DNA from: Auanema rhodensis
Taxonomy: Eukaryota > Nematoda > Chromadorea > Rhabditida > Rhabditidae
Direction of reading: 5' to 3'
DNA: 64,000 nucleotides
Assembly: GCA_964057225.1 (NCBI GenBank)
Contig: OZ059900.1
Span: 2,862,501 to 2,926,500 of the forward strand
The position numbers were made by a program, and so were the translations under genes. Within the stretch, counting starts at the first letter, position 1. Every line of letters starts with the position of its first letter. Below, in pieces: positions 1-10,781 of the stretch. The notes under the pieces are model-generated. The model searched no databases. It had not been told where the DNA came from and saw only the letters and a program-made list of their open reading frames with translations.

Positions 1-21
1 GTTTAAATACTGAATTTCGCT

Positions 22-103
22 CAAATAGCATTACTACACTAAGTATGGTCGTTTTTATGCCTTTAACACCATATACTCACCGATTTTTGGTACAAAATCT
101 GTA
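22..103 (+). repeat. Conserved block I of the monomer (shown in monomer 1)
   Basis: This 82-bp part of the monomer is the least variable across the array. It includes AGTATGGTCGTTTTTATGCC and ends in the inverted repeat at 82-99. The differences I noted are few: GCATT/GCTTT/GGATT near its start, CTGAG for CTAAG at about 2821, 4909, 8039 and 11169, TTAATGCC at about 41428 and 43863, TTGATGCC at about 55691, CAACG for CACCG in several copies, TTTCTGG at about 35546 and 37633, and CACCAAT at about 52934. By contrast the junction block has three clearly different forms. The contrast could mark a protein-binding or nucleosome-phasing element, or simply efficient conversion. Confidence 0.85.
82..99. 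other. Inverted repeat GATTTT-TGGTAC-AAAATC in conserved block I
   Basis: Two 6-bp arms, perfectly complementary, flank a 6-bp spacer TGGTAC. The motif lies at the same place in every monomer and is nearly invariant; T-to-C in the left arm (GATTTCTGG) occurs at about 35546 and 37633, and the CpG just before it is lost once, near 52934. A dyad of this kind, kept in about 184 copies, is a reasonable candidate for binding by a dimeric protein, but it does not match the CENP-B box and I cannot assign a factor. Confidence 0.6.
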
Positions 104-202
104 ATACTCGTAAATTTTGATCATATTCGGTGAGATTCGAGAATCAAACACACAATACACAAAATAAGTTTATTTTGACGAGTTTGCACTGATATTTATT
201 CA

Positions 203-214
203 TTTTGATCAAAA
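203..214. other. 12-bp perfect palindrome TTTTGATCAAAA in conserved block II
   Basis: This perfect palindrome sits in conserved block II, just before GGTCGAAAATAGAAAG, and recurs in nearly every monomer. It is broken to TTTTTATCAAAA in monomers with phase points 36649, 38736, 45693, 48476, 50911, 54041 and 58911, and by single changes at about 53066 (ATCAATAAAGG), 53760 (ATCGAAAAAGG) and 54456 (ATCATAAAAGG). Whether it has a role is unknown. Confidence 0.7.
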
Positions 215-277
215 AAGGTCGAAAATAGAAAGAATTTTTGAATTTTCCGAGTTTTGAGTCCAATTGGGCTAAATCGC

Positions 278-289
278 TCATATATATGA
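278..289. other. 12-bp perfect palindrome TCATATATATGA
   Basis: This perfect palindrome precedes TCAAAAGCATAG or TCAGAAGCATAG. It is intact in many monomers but altered to TCATATACATGA in one group (for example 13495-13506) and to TCATATATAAGA in another (for example about 19060 and 20805). Both changes track with particular higher-order positions, so they are useful position markers. Confidence 0.7.
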
Positions 290-2730
290 TCAAAAGCATA
301 GTTTTACTGTCTATGATAACAAAAGTCTTCAAATATACACTAATGATGTGTAAATCACTGAATTTCACTCAAATAGCTTTACTACACTAAGTATGGTCGT
401 TTTTATGCCTTTAACACCATATACTCACCGATTTTTGGTACAAAATCTGTAATACTTGTAAATTCTGATCATATTCGGTGAGATTCGAGAATCAAACACA
501 CAATACACAAAATCAGTCTATTTTTATGAGCTTGCACTGATATATATTCATTTTGATCAAAAAGGGTCGAAAATAGAAAGAATTTTTGAAATTTCCGAGT
601 TTTGAGTCTAATTTGGCTAAATCGCTCATATATATGATCAAAAGCATAGTTTCACTGTCTATGATAACAAAAGTCTTCAAATATACACTAATAATGATTT
701 AATCACTGAATTTCACTCAAATAGCATTACTACACTAAGTATGGTCGTTTTTATGCCTTTAACACCATATACTCACCGATTTTTGGTACAAAATCTGTAA
801 TACTCGTAAATTTTGATCATATTCGTTAAGATTTGAGAATCAAACATACAATACACAAAATCAGTCTATTTTTATGAGCTTGCACTGATATATATTCATT
901 TTGATCAAAAAGGGTCGAAAATAGAAAGAATTTTTGAAATTTCCGAGTTTTGAGTCTAATTTGGCTAAATCGCTCATATATATGATCAAAAGCATAGTTT
1001 CACTGTCTATGATAACAAAAGTCTTCAAATATACACTAATAATGATTTAATCACTGAATTTCACTCAAATAGCATTACTACACTAAGTATGGTCGTTTTT
1101 ATGCCTTTAACACCATATACTCACCGATTTTTGGTACAAAATCTGTAATACTCGTAAATTTTGATCATATTCGTTAAGATTTGAGAATCAAACACACAAT
1201 ACACAAAATCAGTCTATTTTTATGAGCTTGCACTGATATATATTCATTTTGATCAAAAAAGGTCGAAAATAGAAAGAATTTTTGAAATTTCCGAGTTTTG
1301 AGTCTAATTTGGCTAAATCGCTCATATATATGATCAAAAGCATAGTTTCACTGTCTATGATAACAAAAGTCTTCAAATATACACTAATGATGTGTAAATC
1401 ACTGAATTTCACTCAAATAGCTTTACTACACTAAGTATGGTCGTTTTTATGCCTTTAACACCATATACTCACCGATTTTTGGTACAAAATCTGTAATACT
1501 TGTAAATTCTGATCATATTCGGTGAGATTCGAGAATCAAACACACAATACACAAAATCAGTCTATTTTTATGAGCTTGCACTGATATATATTCATTTTGA
1601 TCAAAAAGGGTCGAAAATAGAAAGAATTTTTGAAATTTCCGAGTTTTGAGTCTAATTTGGCTAAATCGCTCATATATATGATCAAAAGCATAGTTTCACT
1701 GTCTATGATAACAAAAGTCTTCAAATATACACTAATAATGATTTAATCACTGAATTTCACTCAAATAGCATTACTACACTAAGTATGGTCGTTTTTATGC
1801 CTTTAACACCATATACTCACCGATTTTTGGTACAAAATCTGTAATACTCGTAAATTTTGATCATATTCGTTAAGATTTGAGAATCAAACATACAATACAC
1901 AAAATCAGTCTATTTTTATGAGCTTGCACTGATATATATTCATTTTGATCAAAAAGGGTCGAAAATAGAAAGAATTTTTGAAATTTCCGAGTTTTGAGTC
2001 TAATTTGGCTAAATCGCTCATATATATGATCAAAAGCATAGTTTCACTGTCTATGATAACAAAAGTCATTAATTAAACACTAATGATGTTTAAATCACTA
2101 AATTTCGCTCTAATAGCATTACTACACTAAGTATGGTCGTTTTTATGCCTTTAACACCATATACTCACCGATTTTTGGTACAAAATCTGTAATACTCGTA
2201 AATTTTGATCATATTCGTTAAGATTTGAGAATCAAACACACAATACACAAAATCAGTCTATTTTTATGAGCTTGCACTGATATATATTCATTTTGATCAA
2301 AAAAGGTCGAAAATAGAAAGAATTTTTGAAATTTCCGAGTTTTGAGTCTAATTTGGCTAAATCGCTCATATATATGATCAGAAGCATAGGTGTATTGTCT
2401 ATGACAACAAAAGTCATCAATTAAACGCTAGTGATGTTTAAATACTGAATTTCGCTCAAATAGCATTACTACACTAAGTATGGTCGTTTTTATGCCTTTA
2501 ACACCATATACTCACCGATTTTTGGTACAAAATCTGTAATACTTGTAAATTTTGATCATATTCGTTAAGATTCGAGAATCAAACACATAATACACGAAAT
2601 AAGTCTATTTTTATGAGTTTGCACTGATATTTATTCATTTTGATCAAAAAAGGTCGAAAATAGAAAGAATTTTTGAAATTTACGAGTTTTGAGTCTAATT
2701 TGGCTAAATCGCTCATATATATGATCAGAA

Positions 2731-2805
2731 GCATAGTTTTTTTGTCTATGACAACAAAAATCATTAGTTAAACACTAATGATGTTTAAATCACTAAATTT
2801 CGCTC
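2731..2805 (+). repeat. Example of right-junction form C
   Basis: Form C reads TTTTTTTGTCTATGACAAC, then CATTAGTTAAACACTAATG, then GTTTAAATCACTAAATTTCG. The stem ATCATTAG/CTAATGAT at 2760-2782 has 8 paired bases around TTAAACA. A related sub-form, C', reads CAACGAAAGTCATTAATT (about 12489, 16316, 39604, 54911, 56301 and 59780). Hybrids with CATCAATTAAACACTAATG, half A and half C, end monomers 39-41 and 175 (near 13550, 13898, 14246 and 60840). Confidence 0.88.
2760..2782 (+). other. 8-bp stem, 7-nt loop at the monomer junction
   Basis: ATCATTAG pairs with CTAATGAT across TTAAACA. The same structure appears at the other form C junctions (near 4846, 7976 and 11106), with a 7-bp stem where the first base is G (for example near 35788, 37875, 40310 and 40658). 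It is the longest clean hairpin I see in the array. Confidence 0.6.
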
Positions 2806-3432
2806 AAATAGCATTACTACACTGAGTATGGTCGTTTTTATGCCTTTAACACCATATACTCACCGATTTTTGGTACAAAATCTGTAATACTTGTAAATTT
2901 TGATCATATCCGTTAAGATTTGAGAATCAAACACATAATACACGAAATAAGTCTATTTTTATGAGTTTGCACTGATATTTATTCATTTTGATCAAAAAAG
3001 GTCGAAAATAGAAAGAATTTTTGAATTTTCCGAGTTTTGAGTCCAATTGGGCTAAATCGCTCATATATATGATCAAAAGCATAGTTTTACTGTCTATGAT
3101 AACAAAAGTCTTCAAATATACACTAATAATGATTTAATCACTGAATTTCACTCAAATAGCATTACTACACTAAGTATGGTCGTTTTTATGCCTTTAACAC
3201 CATATACTCACCGATTTTTGGTACAAAATCTGTGATACTCGTAAATTTTGATCATATTCGGTGAGATTCGAGAATCAAACACACAATACACGAAATAAGT
3301 TTATTTTTACGAGTTTGCACTGATATTTATTCATTTTGATCAAAAAAGGTCGAAAATAGAAAGAATTTTTGAAATTTCCGAGTTTTGAGTCTAATTTGGC
3401 TAAATCGCTCATATATATGATCAAAAGCATAG

Positions 3433-3501
3433 TTTCACTGTCTATGATAACAAAAGTCTTCAAATATACACTAATAATGTGTAAATCACTGAATTTCACT
3501 C
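3433..3501 (+). repeat. Example of right-junction form B
   Basis: Form B reads TCTATGATAACAAAAG, then CTTCAAATATACACTAATAA, then GTGTAAATCACTG and TTTCACTC. Sub-forms end in GATTTAATCACTG or GATTAAATCACTG instead of GTGTAAATCACTG. In the GTGTAA sub-form TACAC and GTGTA can form a 5-bp stem with a 7-nt loop; the GATT sub-forms lose this. About 10 of the roughly 55 bases differ from form A, far more than elsewhere in the monomer. Confidence 0.9.
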
Positions 3502-3776
3502 AAATAGCATTACTACACTAAGTATGGTCGTTTTTATGCCTTTAACACCATATACTCACCGATTTTTGGTACAAAATCTGTGATACTCGTAAATTTTGAT
3601 CATATTCGGTGAGATTCGAGAATCAAACACACAATACACGAAATAAGTTTATTTTTACGAGTTTGCACTGATATTTATTCATTTTGATCAAAAAAGGTCG
3701 AAAATAGAAAGAATTTTTGAAATTTCCGAGTTTTGAGTCTAATTTGGCTAAATCGCTCATATATATGATCAAAAGC

Positions 3777-3848
3777 ATAGTTTTATTGTCTATGACAACA
3801 AAAGTCATCAATTAAACGCTAGTGATGTTTAAATACTGAATTTCGCTC
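3777..3848 (+). repeat. Example of right-junction form A (makes a 347-bp monomer)
   Basis: Form A reads TCTATGACAACAAAAG, then CATCAATTAAACGCTAGTG, then GTTTAAATACTG and TTTCGCTC. It lacks one base relative to the other forms (AAATACTG for AAATCACTG), which is why all 54 monomers ending in form A are 347 bp. CATCA and TGATG within it can pair around a 12-nt loop. A subset has ACGCTTGTG in place of ACGCTAGTG and TCTATAACAAC in place of TCTATGACAAC (for example about 19090-19115), and another has TACTGATTTTCGC (for example 64000 and upstream). Confidence 0.9.
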
Positions 3849-4521
3849 AAATAGCATTACTACACTAAGTATGGTCGTTTTTATGCCTTTAACACCATAT
3901 ACTCACCGATTTTTGGTACAAAATCTGTAATACTCGTAAATTTTGATCATATTCGGTGAGATTCGAGAATCAAACACACAATACACAAAATAAGTTTATT
4001 TTGACGAGTTTGCACTGATATTTATTCATTTTGATCAAAAAAGGTCGAAAATAGAAAGAATTTTTGAATTTTCCGAGTTTTGAGTCCAATTGGGCTAAAT
4101 CGCTCATATATATGATCAAAAGCATAGTTTTACTGTCTATGATAACAAAAGTCTTCAAATATACACTAATGATGTGTAAATCACTGAATTTCACTCAAAT
4201 AGCTTTACTACACTAAGTATGGTCGTTTTTATGCCTTTAACACCATATACTCACCGATTTTTGGTACAAAATCTGTAATACTCGTAAATTTTGATCATAT
4301 TCGGTGAGATTCGAGAATCAAACACACAATACACAAAATAAGTTTATTTTGACGAGTTTGCACTGATATTTATTCATTTTGATCAAAAAAGGTCGAAAAT
4401 AGAAAGAATTTTTGAAATTTCCGAGTTTTGAGTCTAATTTGGCTAAATCGCTCATATATATGATCAAAAGCATAGTTTTATTGTCTATGACAACAAAAGT
4501 CATCAATTAAACGCTAGTGAT

Positions 4522-7500
4522 GTTTAAATACTGAATTTCGCTCAAATAGCATTACTACACTAAGTATGGTCGTTTTTATGCCTTTAACACCATATACTCA
4601 CCGATTTTTGGTACAAAATCTGTAATACTTGTAAATTTTGATCATATTCGTTAAGATTCGAGAATCAAACACATAATACACGAAATAAGTCTATTTTTAT
4701 GAGTTTGCACTGATATTTATTCATTTTGATCAAAAAAGGTCGAAAATAGAAAGAATTTTTGAAATTTACGAGTTTTGAGTCTAATTTGGCTAAATCGCTC
4801 ATATATATGATCAGAAGCATAGTTTTTTTGTCTATGACAACAAAAATCATTAGTTAAACACTAATGATGTTTAAATCACTAAATTTCGCTCAAATAGCAT
4901 TACTACACTGAGTATGGTCGTTTTTATGCCTTTAACACCATATACTCACCGATTTTTGGTACAAAATCTGTAATACTTGTAAATTTTGATCATATCCGTT
5001 AAGATTTGAGAATCAAACACATAATACACGAAATAAGTCTATTTTTATGAGTTTGCACTGATATTTATTCATTTTGATCAAAAAAGGTCGAAAATAGAAA
5101 GAATTTTTGAATTTTCCGAGTTTTGAGTCCAATTGGGCTAAATCGCTCATATATATGATCAAAAGCATAGTTTTACTGTCTATGATAACAAAAGTCTTCA
5201 AATATACACTAATAATGATTTAATCACTGAATTTCACTCAAATAGCATTACTACACTAAGTATGGTCGTTTTTATGCCTTTAACACCATATACTCACCGA
5301 TTTTTGGTACAAAATCTGTGATACTCGTAAATTTTGATCATATTCGGTGAGATTCGAGAATCAAACACACAATACACGAAATAAGTTTATTTTTACGAGT
5401 TTGCACTGATATTTATTCATTTTGATCAAAAAAGGTCGAAAATAGAAAGAATTTTTGAAATTTCCGAGTTTTGAGTCTAATTTGGCTAAATCGCTCATAT
5501 ATATGATCAAAAGCATAGTTTCACTGTCTATGATAACAAAAGTCTTCAAATATACACTAATAATGTGTAAATCACTGAATTTCACTCAAATAGCATTACT
5601 ACACTAAGTATGGTCGTTTTTATGCCTTTAACACCATATACTCACCGATTTTTGGTACAAAATCTGTGATACTCGTAAATTTTGATCATATTCGGTGAGA
5701 TTCGAGAATCAAACACACAATACACGAAATAAGTTTATTTTTACGAGTTTGCACTGATATTTATTCATTTTGATCAAAAAAGGTCGAAAATAGAAAGAAT
5801 TTTTGAAATTTCCGAGTTTTGAGTCTAATTTGGCTAAATCGCTCATATATATGATCAAAAGCATAGTTTTATTGTCTATGACAACAAAAGTCATCAATTA
5901 AACGCTAGTGATGTTTAAATACTGAATTTCGCTCAAATAGCATTACTACACTAAGTATGGTCGTTTTTATGCCTTTAACACCATATACTCACCGATTTTT
6001 GGTACAAAATCTGTAATACTCGTAAATTTTGATCATATTCGGTGAGATTCGAGAATCAAACACACAATACACAAAATAAGTTTATTTTGACGAGTTTGCA
6101 CTGATATTTATTCATTTTGATCAAAAAAGGTCGAAAATAGAAAGAATTTTTGAATTTTCCGAGTTTTGAGTCCAATTGGGCTAAATCGCTCATATATATG
6201 ATCAAAAGCATAGTTTTACTGTCTATGATAACAAAAGTCTTCAAATATACACTAATGATGTGTAAATCACTGAATTTCACTCAAATAGCTTTACTACACT
6301 AAGTATGGTCGTTTTTATGCCTTTAACACCATATACTCACCGATTTTTGGTACAAAATCTGTAATACTCGTAAATTTTGATCATATTCGTTAAGATTTGA
6401 GAATCAAACATACAATACACAAAATCAGTCTATTTTTATGAGCTTGCACTGATATATATTCATTTTGATCAAAAAAGGTCGAAAATAGAAAGAATTTTTG
6501 AAATTTCCGAGTTTTGAGTCTAATTTGGCTAAATCGCTCATATATATGATCAAAAGCATAGTTTTACTGTCTATGATAACAAAAGTCTTCAAATATACAC
6601 TAATAATGTGTAAATCACTGAATTTCACTCAAATAGCTTTACTACACTAAGTATGGTCGTTTTTATGCCTTTAACACCATATACTCAACGATTTTTGGTA
6701 CAAAATCTGTAATACTCGTAAATTTTGATCATATTCGTTAAGATTTGAGAATCAAACATACAATACACAAAATCAGTCTATTTTTATGAGCTTGCACTGA
6801 TATATATTCATTTTGATCAAAAAGGGTCGAAAATAGAAAGAATTTTTGAAATTTCCGAGTTTTGAGTCTAATTTGGCTAAATCGCTCATATATATGATCA
6901 AAAGCATAGTTTCACTGTCTATGATAACAAAAGTCTTCAAATATACACTAATAATGATTTAATCACTGAATTTCACTCAAATAGCATTACTACACTAAGT
7001 ATGGTCGTTTTTATGCCTTTAACACCATATACTCACCGATTTTTGGTACAAAATCTGTAATACTCGTAAATTTTGATCATATTCGTTAAGATTTGAGAAT
7101 CAAACATACAATACACAAAATCAGTCTATTTTTATGAGCTTGCACTGATATATATTCATTTTGATCAAAAAGGGTCGAAAATAGAAAGAATTTTTGAAAT
7201 TTCCGAGTTTTGAGTCTAATTTGGCTAAATCGCTCATATATATGATCAAAAGCATAGTTTCACTGTCTATGATAACAAAAGTCATTAATTAAACACTAAT
7301 GATGTTTAAATCACTAAATTTCGCTCTAATAGCATTACTACACTAAGTATGGTCGTTTTTATGCCTTTAACACCATATACTCACCGATTTTTGGTACAAA
7401 ATCTGTAATACTCGTAAATTTTGATCATATTCGTTAAGATTTGAGAATCAAACACACAATACACAAAATCAGTCTATTTTTATGAGCTTGCACTGATATA

Positions 7501-7651
7501 TATTCATTTTGATCAAAAAAGGTCGAAAATAGAAAGAATTTTTGAAATTTCCGAGTTTTGAGTCTAATTTGGCTAAATCGCTCATATATATGATCAGAAG
7601 CATAGGTGTATTGTCTATGACAACAAAAGTCATCAATTAAACGCTAGTGAT
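4522..7651 (+). repeat. 9-monomer higher-order repeat, copy 1 (3,130 bp)
   Basis: Monomers 14-22. The order is L1+C, L1+B (CATATCCGTT), L2+B (TTTCACTG), L2+A, L3+B, L4+B, L4+B (CAACGATT), L4+C-like with CTCTAATAGC following, and an L4-like monomer with CATAGGTGTATTG ending in form A. Phase points run 4665 to 7448 and the pattern restarts at 7795, 3,130 bp on. Confidence 0.92.
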
Positions 7652-10600
7652 GTTTAAATACTGAATTTCGCTCAAATAGCATTACTACACTAAGTATGGT
7701 CGTTTTTATGCCTTTAACACCATATACTCACCGATTTTTGGTACAAAATCTGTAATACTTGTAAATTTTGATCATATTCGTTAAGATTCGAGAATCAAAC
7801 ACATAATACACGAAATAAGTCTATTTTTATGAGTTTGCACTGATATTTATTCATTTTGATCAAAAAAGGTCGAAAATAGAAAGAATTTTTGAAATTTACG
7901 AGTTTTGAGTCTAATTTGGCTAAATCGCTCATATATATGATCAGAAGCATAGTTTTTTTGTCTATGACAACAAAAATCATTAGTTAAACACTAATGATGT
8001 TTAAATCACTAAATTTCGCTCAAATAGCATTACTACACTGAGTATGGTCGTTTTTATGCCTTTAACACCATATACTCACCGATTTTTGGTACAAAATCTG
8101 TAATACTTGTAAATTTTGATCATATCCGTTAAGATTCGAGAATCAAACACATAATACACGAAATAAGTCTATTTTTATGAGTTTGCACTGATATTTATTC
8201 ATTTTGATCAAAAAAGGTCGAAAATAGAAAGAATTTTTGAATTTTCCGAGTTTTGAGTCCAATTGGGCTAAATCGCTCATATATATGATCAAAAGCATAG
8301 TTTTACTGTCTATGATAACAAAAGTCTTCAAATATACACTAATAATGATTTAATCACTGAATTTCACTCAAATAGCATTACTACACTAAGTATGGTCGTT
8401 TTTATGCCTTTAACACCATATACTCACCGATTTTTGGTACAAAATCTGTGATACTCGTAAATTTTGATCATATTCGGTGAGATTCGAGAATCAAACACAC
8501 AATACACGAAATAAGTTTATTTTTACGAGTTTGCACTGATATTTATTCATTTTGATCAAAAAAGGTCGAAAATAGAAAGAATTTTTGAAATTTCCGAGTT
8601 TTGAGTCTAATTTGGCTAAATCGCTCATATATATGATCAAAAGCATAGTTTCACTGTCTATGATAACAAATGTCTTCAAATATACACTAATAATGTGTAA
8701 ATCACTGAATTTCACTCAAATAGCATTACTACACTAAGTATGGTCGTTTTTATGCCTTTAACACCATATACTCACCGATTTTTGGTACAAAATCTGTGAT
8801 ACTCGTAAATTTTGATCATATTCGGTGAGATTCGAGAATCAAACACACAATACACGAAATAAGTTTATTTTTACGAGTTTGCACTGATATTTATTCATTT
8901 TGATCAAAAAAGGTCGAAAATAGAAAGAATTTTTGAAATTTCCGAGTTTTGAGTCTAATTTGGCTAAATCGCTCATATATATGATCAAAAGCATAGTTTT
9001 ATTGTCTATGACAACAAAAGTCATCAATTAAACGCTAGTGATGTTTAAATACTGAATTTCGCTCAAATAGCATTACTACACTAAGTATGGTCGTTTTTAT
9101 GCCTTTAACACCATATACTCACCGATTTTTGGTACAAAATCTGTAATACTCGTAAATTTTGATCATATTCGGTGAGATTCGAGAATCAAACACACAATAC
9201 ACAAAATAAGTTTATTTTGACGAGTTTGCACTGATATTTATTCATTTTGATCAAAAAAGGTCGAAAATAGAAAGAATTTTTGAATTTTCCGAGTTTTGAG
9301 TCCAATTGGGCTAAATCGCTCATATATATGATCAAAAGCATAGTTTTACTGTCTATGATAACAAAAGTCTTCAAATATACACTAATGATGTGTAAATCAC
9401 TGAATTTCACTCAAATAGCTTTACTACACTAAGTATGGTCGTTTTTATGCCTTTAACACCATATACTCACCGATTTTTGGTACAAAATCTGTAATACTCG
9501 TAAATTTTGATCATATTCGTTAAGATTTGAGAATCAAACATACAATACACAAAATCAGTCTATTTTTATGAGCTTGCACTGATATATATTCATTTTGATC
9601 AAAAAAGGTCGAAAATAGAAAGAATTTTTGAAATTTCCGAGTTTTGAGTCTAATTTGGCTAAATCGCTCATATATATGATCAAAAGCATAGTTTTACTGT
9701 CTATGATAACAAAAGTCTTCAAATATACACTAATAATGTGTAAATCACTGAATTTCACTCAAATAGCTTTACTACACTAAGTATGGTCGTTTTTATGCCT
9801 TTAACACCATATACTCAACGATTTTTGGTACAAAATCTGTAATACTCGTAAATTTTGATCATATTCGTTAAGATTTGAGAATCAAACATACAATACACAA
9901 AATCAGTCTATTTTTATGAGCTTGCACTGATATATATTCATTTTGATCAAAAAGGGTCGAAAATAGAAAGAATTTTTGAAATTTCCGAGTTTTGAGTCTA
10001 ATTTGGCTAAATCGCTCATATATATGATCAAAAGCATAGTTTCACTGTCTATGATAACAAAAGTCTTCAAATATACACTAATAATGATTTAATCACTGAA
10101 TTTCACTCAAATAGCATTACTACACTAAGTATGGTCGTTTTTATGCCTTTAACACCATATACTCACCGATTTTTGGTACAAAATCTGTAATACTCGTAAA
10201 TTTTGATCATATTCGTTAAGATTTGAGAATCAAACATACAATACACAAAATCAGTCTATTTTTATGAGCTTGCACTGATATATATTCATTTTGATCAAAA
10301 AAGGTCGAAAATAGAAAGAATTTTTGAAATTTACGAGTTTTGAGTCTAATTTGGCTAAATCGCTCATATATATGATCAGAAGCATAGGTGTATTGTCTAT
10401 GACAACAAAAGTCATTAATTAAACACTAATGATGTTTAAATCACTAAATTTCGCTCTAATAGCATTACTACACTAAGTATGGTCGTTTTTATGCCTTTAA
10501 CACCATATACTCACCGATTTTTGGTACAAAATCTGTAATACTCGTAAATTTTGATCATATTCGTTAAGATTTGAGAATCAAACACACAATACACAAAATC

Positions 10601-10781
10601 AGTCTATTTTTATGAGCTTGCACTGATATATATTCATTTTGATCAAAAAAGGTCGAAAATAGAAAGAATTTTTGAAATTTCCGAGTTTTGAGTCTAATTT
10701 GGCTAAATCGCTCATATATATGATCAGAAGCATAGGTGTATTGTCTATGACAACAAAAGTCATCAATTAAACGCTAGTGAT
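7652..10781 (+). repeat. 9-monomer higher-order repeat, copy 2 (3,130 bp)
   Basis: Monomers 23-31, in the same order and of the same length as the preceding copy, restarting at 10925. The differences I see are few: GATTCGAG for GATTTGAG near 8136, AACAAATGTCTTC for AACAAAAGTCTTC near 8668, and a block change in monomer 30 (about 10300-10400), where the sequence takes the GGTGTATTG form normally found only in the next monomer. Confidence 0.92.

Larger units (their letters stand above)
1..347 (+). repeat. Reference monomer (monomer 1)
   Basis: This copy serves to number positions. It begins GTTTAAATACTG and ends just before GTGTAAATCACTG. Order of parts: junction tail 1-20, conserved block I 22-103, left variable block about 124-200 (form L3, with TTTTGACGAG), conserved block II about 200-235, a moderately variable stretch 236-300 (here GAATTTTCC and CCAATTGGG), and the start of the right variable junction 300-347 (form B). 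TGATCA occurs three times, at 118, 206 and 287. Monomer 1 is almost the same as monomers 12, 18, 27, 37 and 48 (phase points 3970, 6056, 9186, 12664, 16490), the other L3 copies. Confidence 0.95.
1..2435 (+). repeat. Monomers 1-7: lead-in with a 3-monomer duplication
   Basis: Seven monomers corresponding to the 3' five monomers of the 9-monomer unit downstream (phase points 6056-7448), with extra copies. Monomers 2 and 5 share the uncommon pair AATTCTGATCATATTCGGTG plus an L4-like left block (about 463-540 and 1506-1583). This places a tandem duplication of about 1,043 bp (three monomers) here. Monomers 6 and 7 match 21 and 22, including CGCTCTAATAGC (about 2107) and the rare CATAGGTGTATTG (about 2384). 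Confidence 0.85.
2436..4521 (+). repeat. Monomers 8-13: 6-monomer version of the 9-monomer unit
   Basis: Monomers 8-12 (phase points 2579, 2927, 3275, 3623, 3970) match 14-18 in order: L1+C, L1+B with CATATCCGTT, L2+B with TTTCACTG, L2+A, L3+B. Monomer 13 (4318) then has an L3 left block joined to form A, and the next unit begins at once. The spacing 2579 to 4665 is 2,086 bp, so this unit is three monomers shorter than the copies that follow. Confidence 0.88.

Noticed and set aside
124-146. CENP-B box like motif around ATTCGGTGAGATTCGAGAA
   Set aside because: TTCG is present, but the required A and the CGGG part of the box are not at the right spacing, and the site is variable among monomers.
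211-235. Internal RNA polymerase III promoter (B box) at GGTCGAAAATAG
   Set aside because: It departs from GGTTCGANNCC at several positions and no A box or T-run terminator is placed to match.
1-348. Monomer as a dimer of two 174-bp (or four 87-bp) subrepeats
   Set aside because: Apart from short shared words such as TTTTGATCA and ATTTTTG, the halves do not align; the ATTTTTG words are 148 bp apart, not 174.
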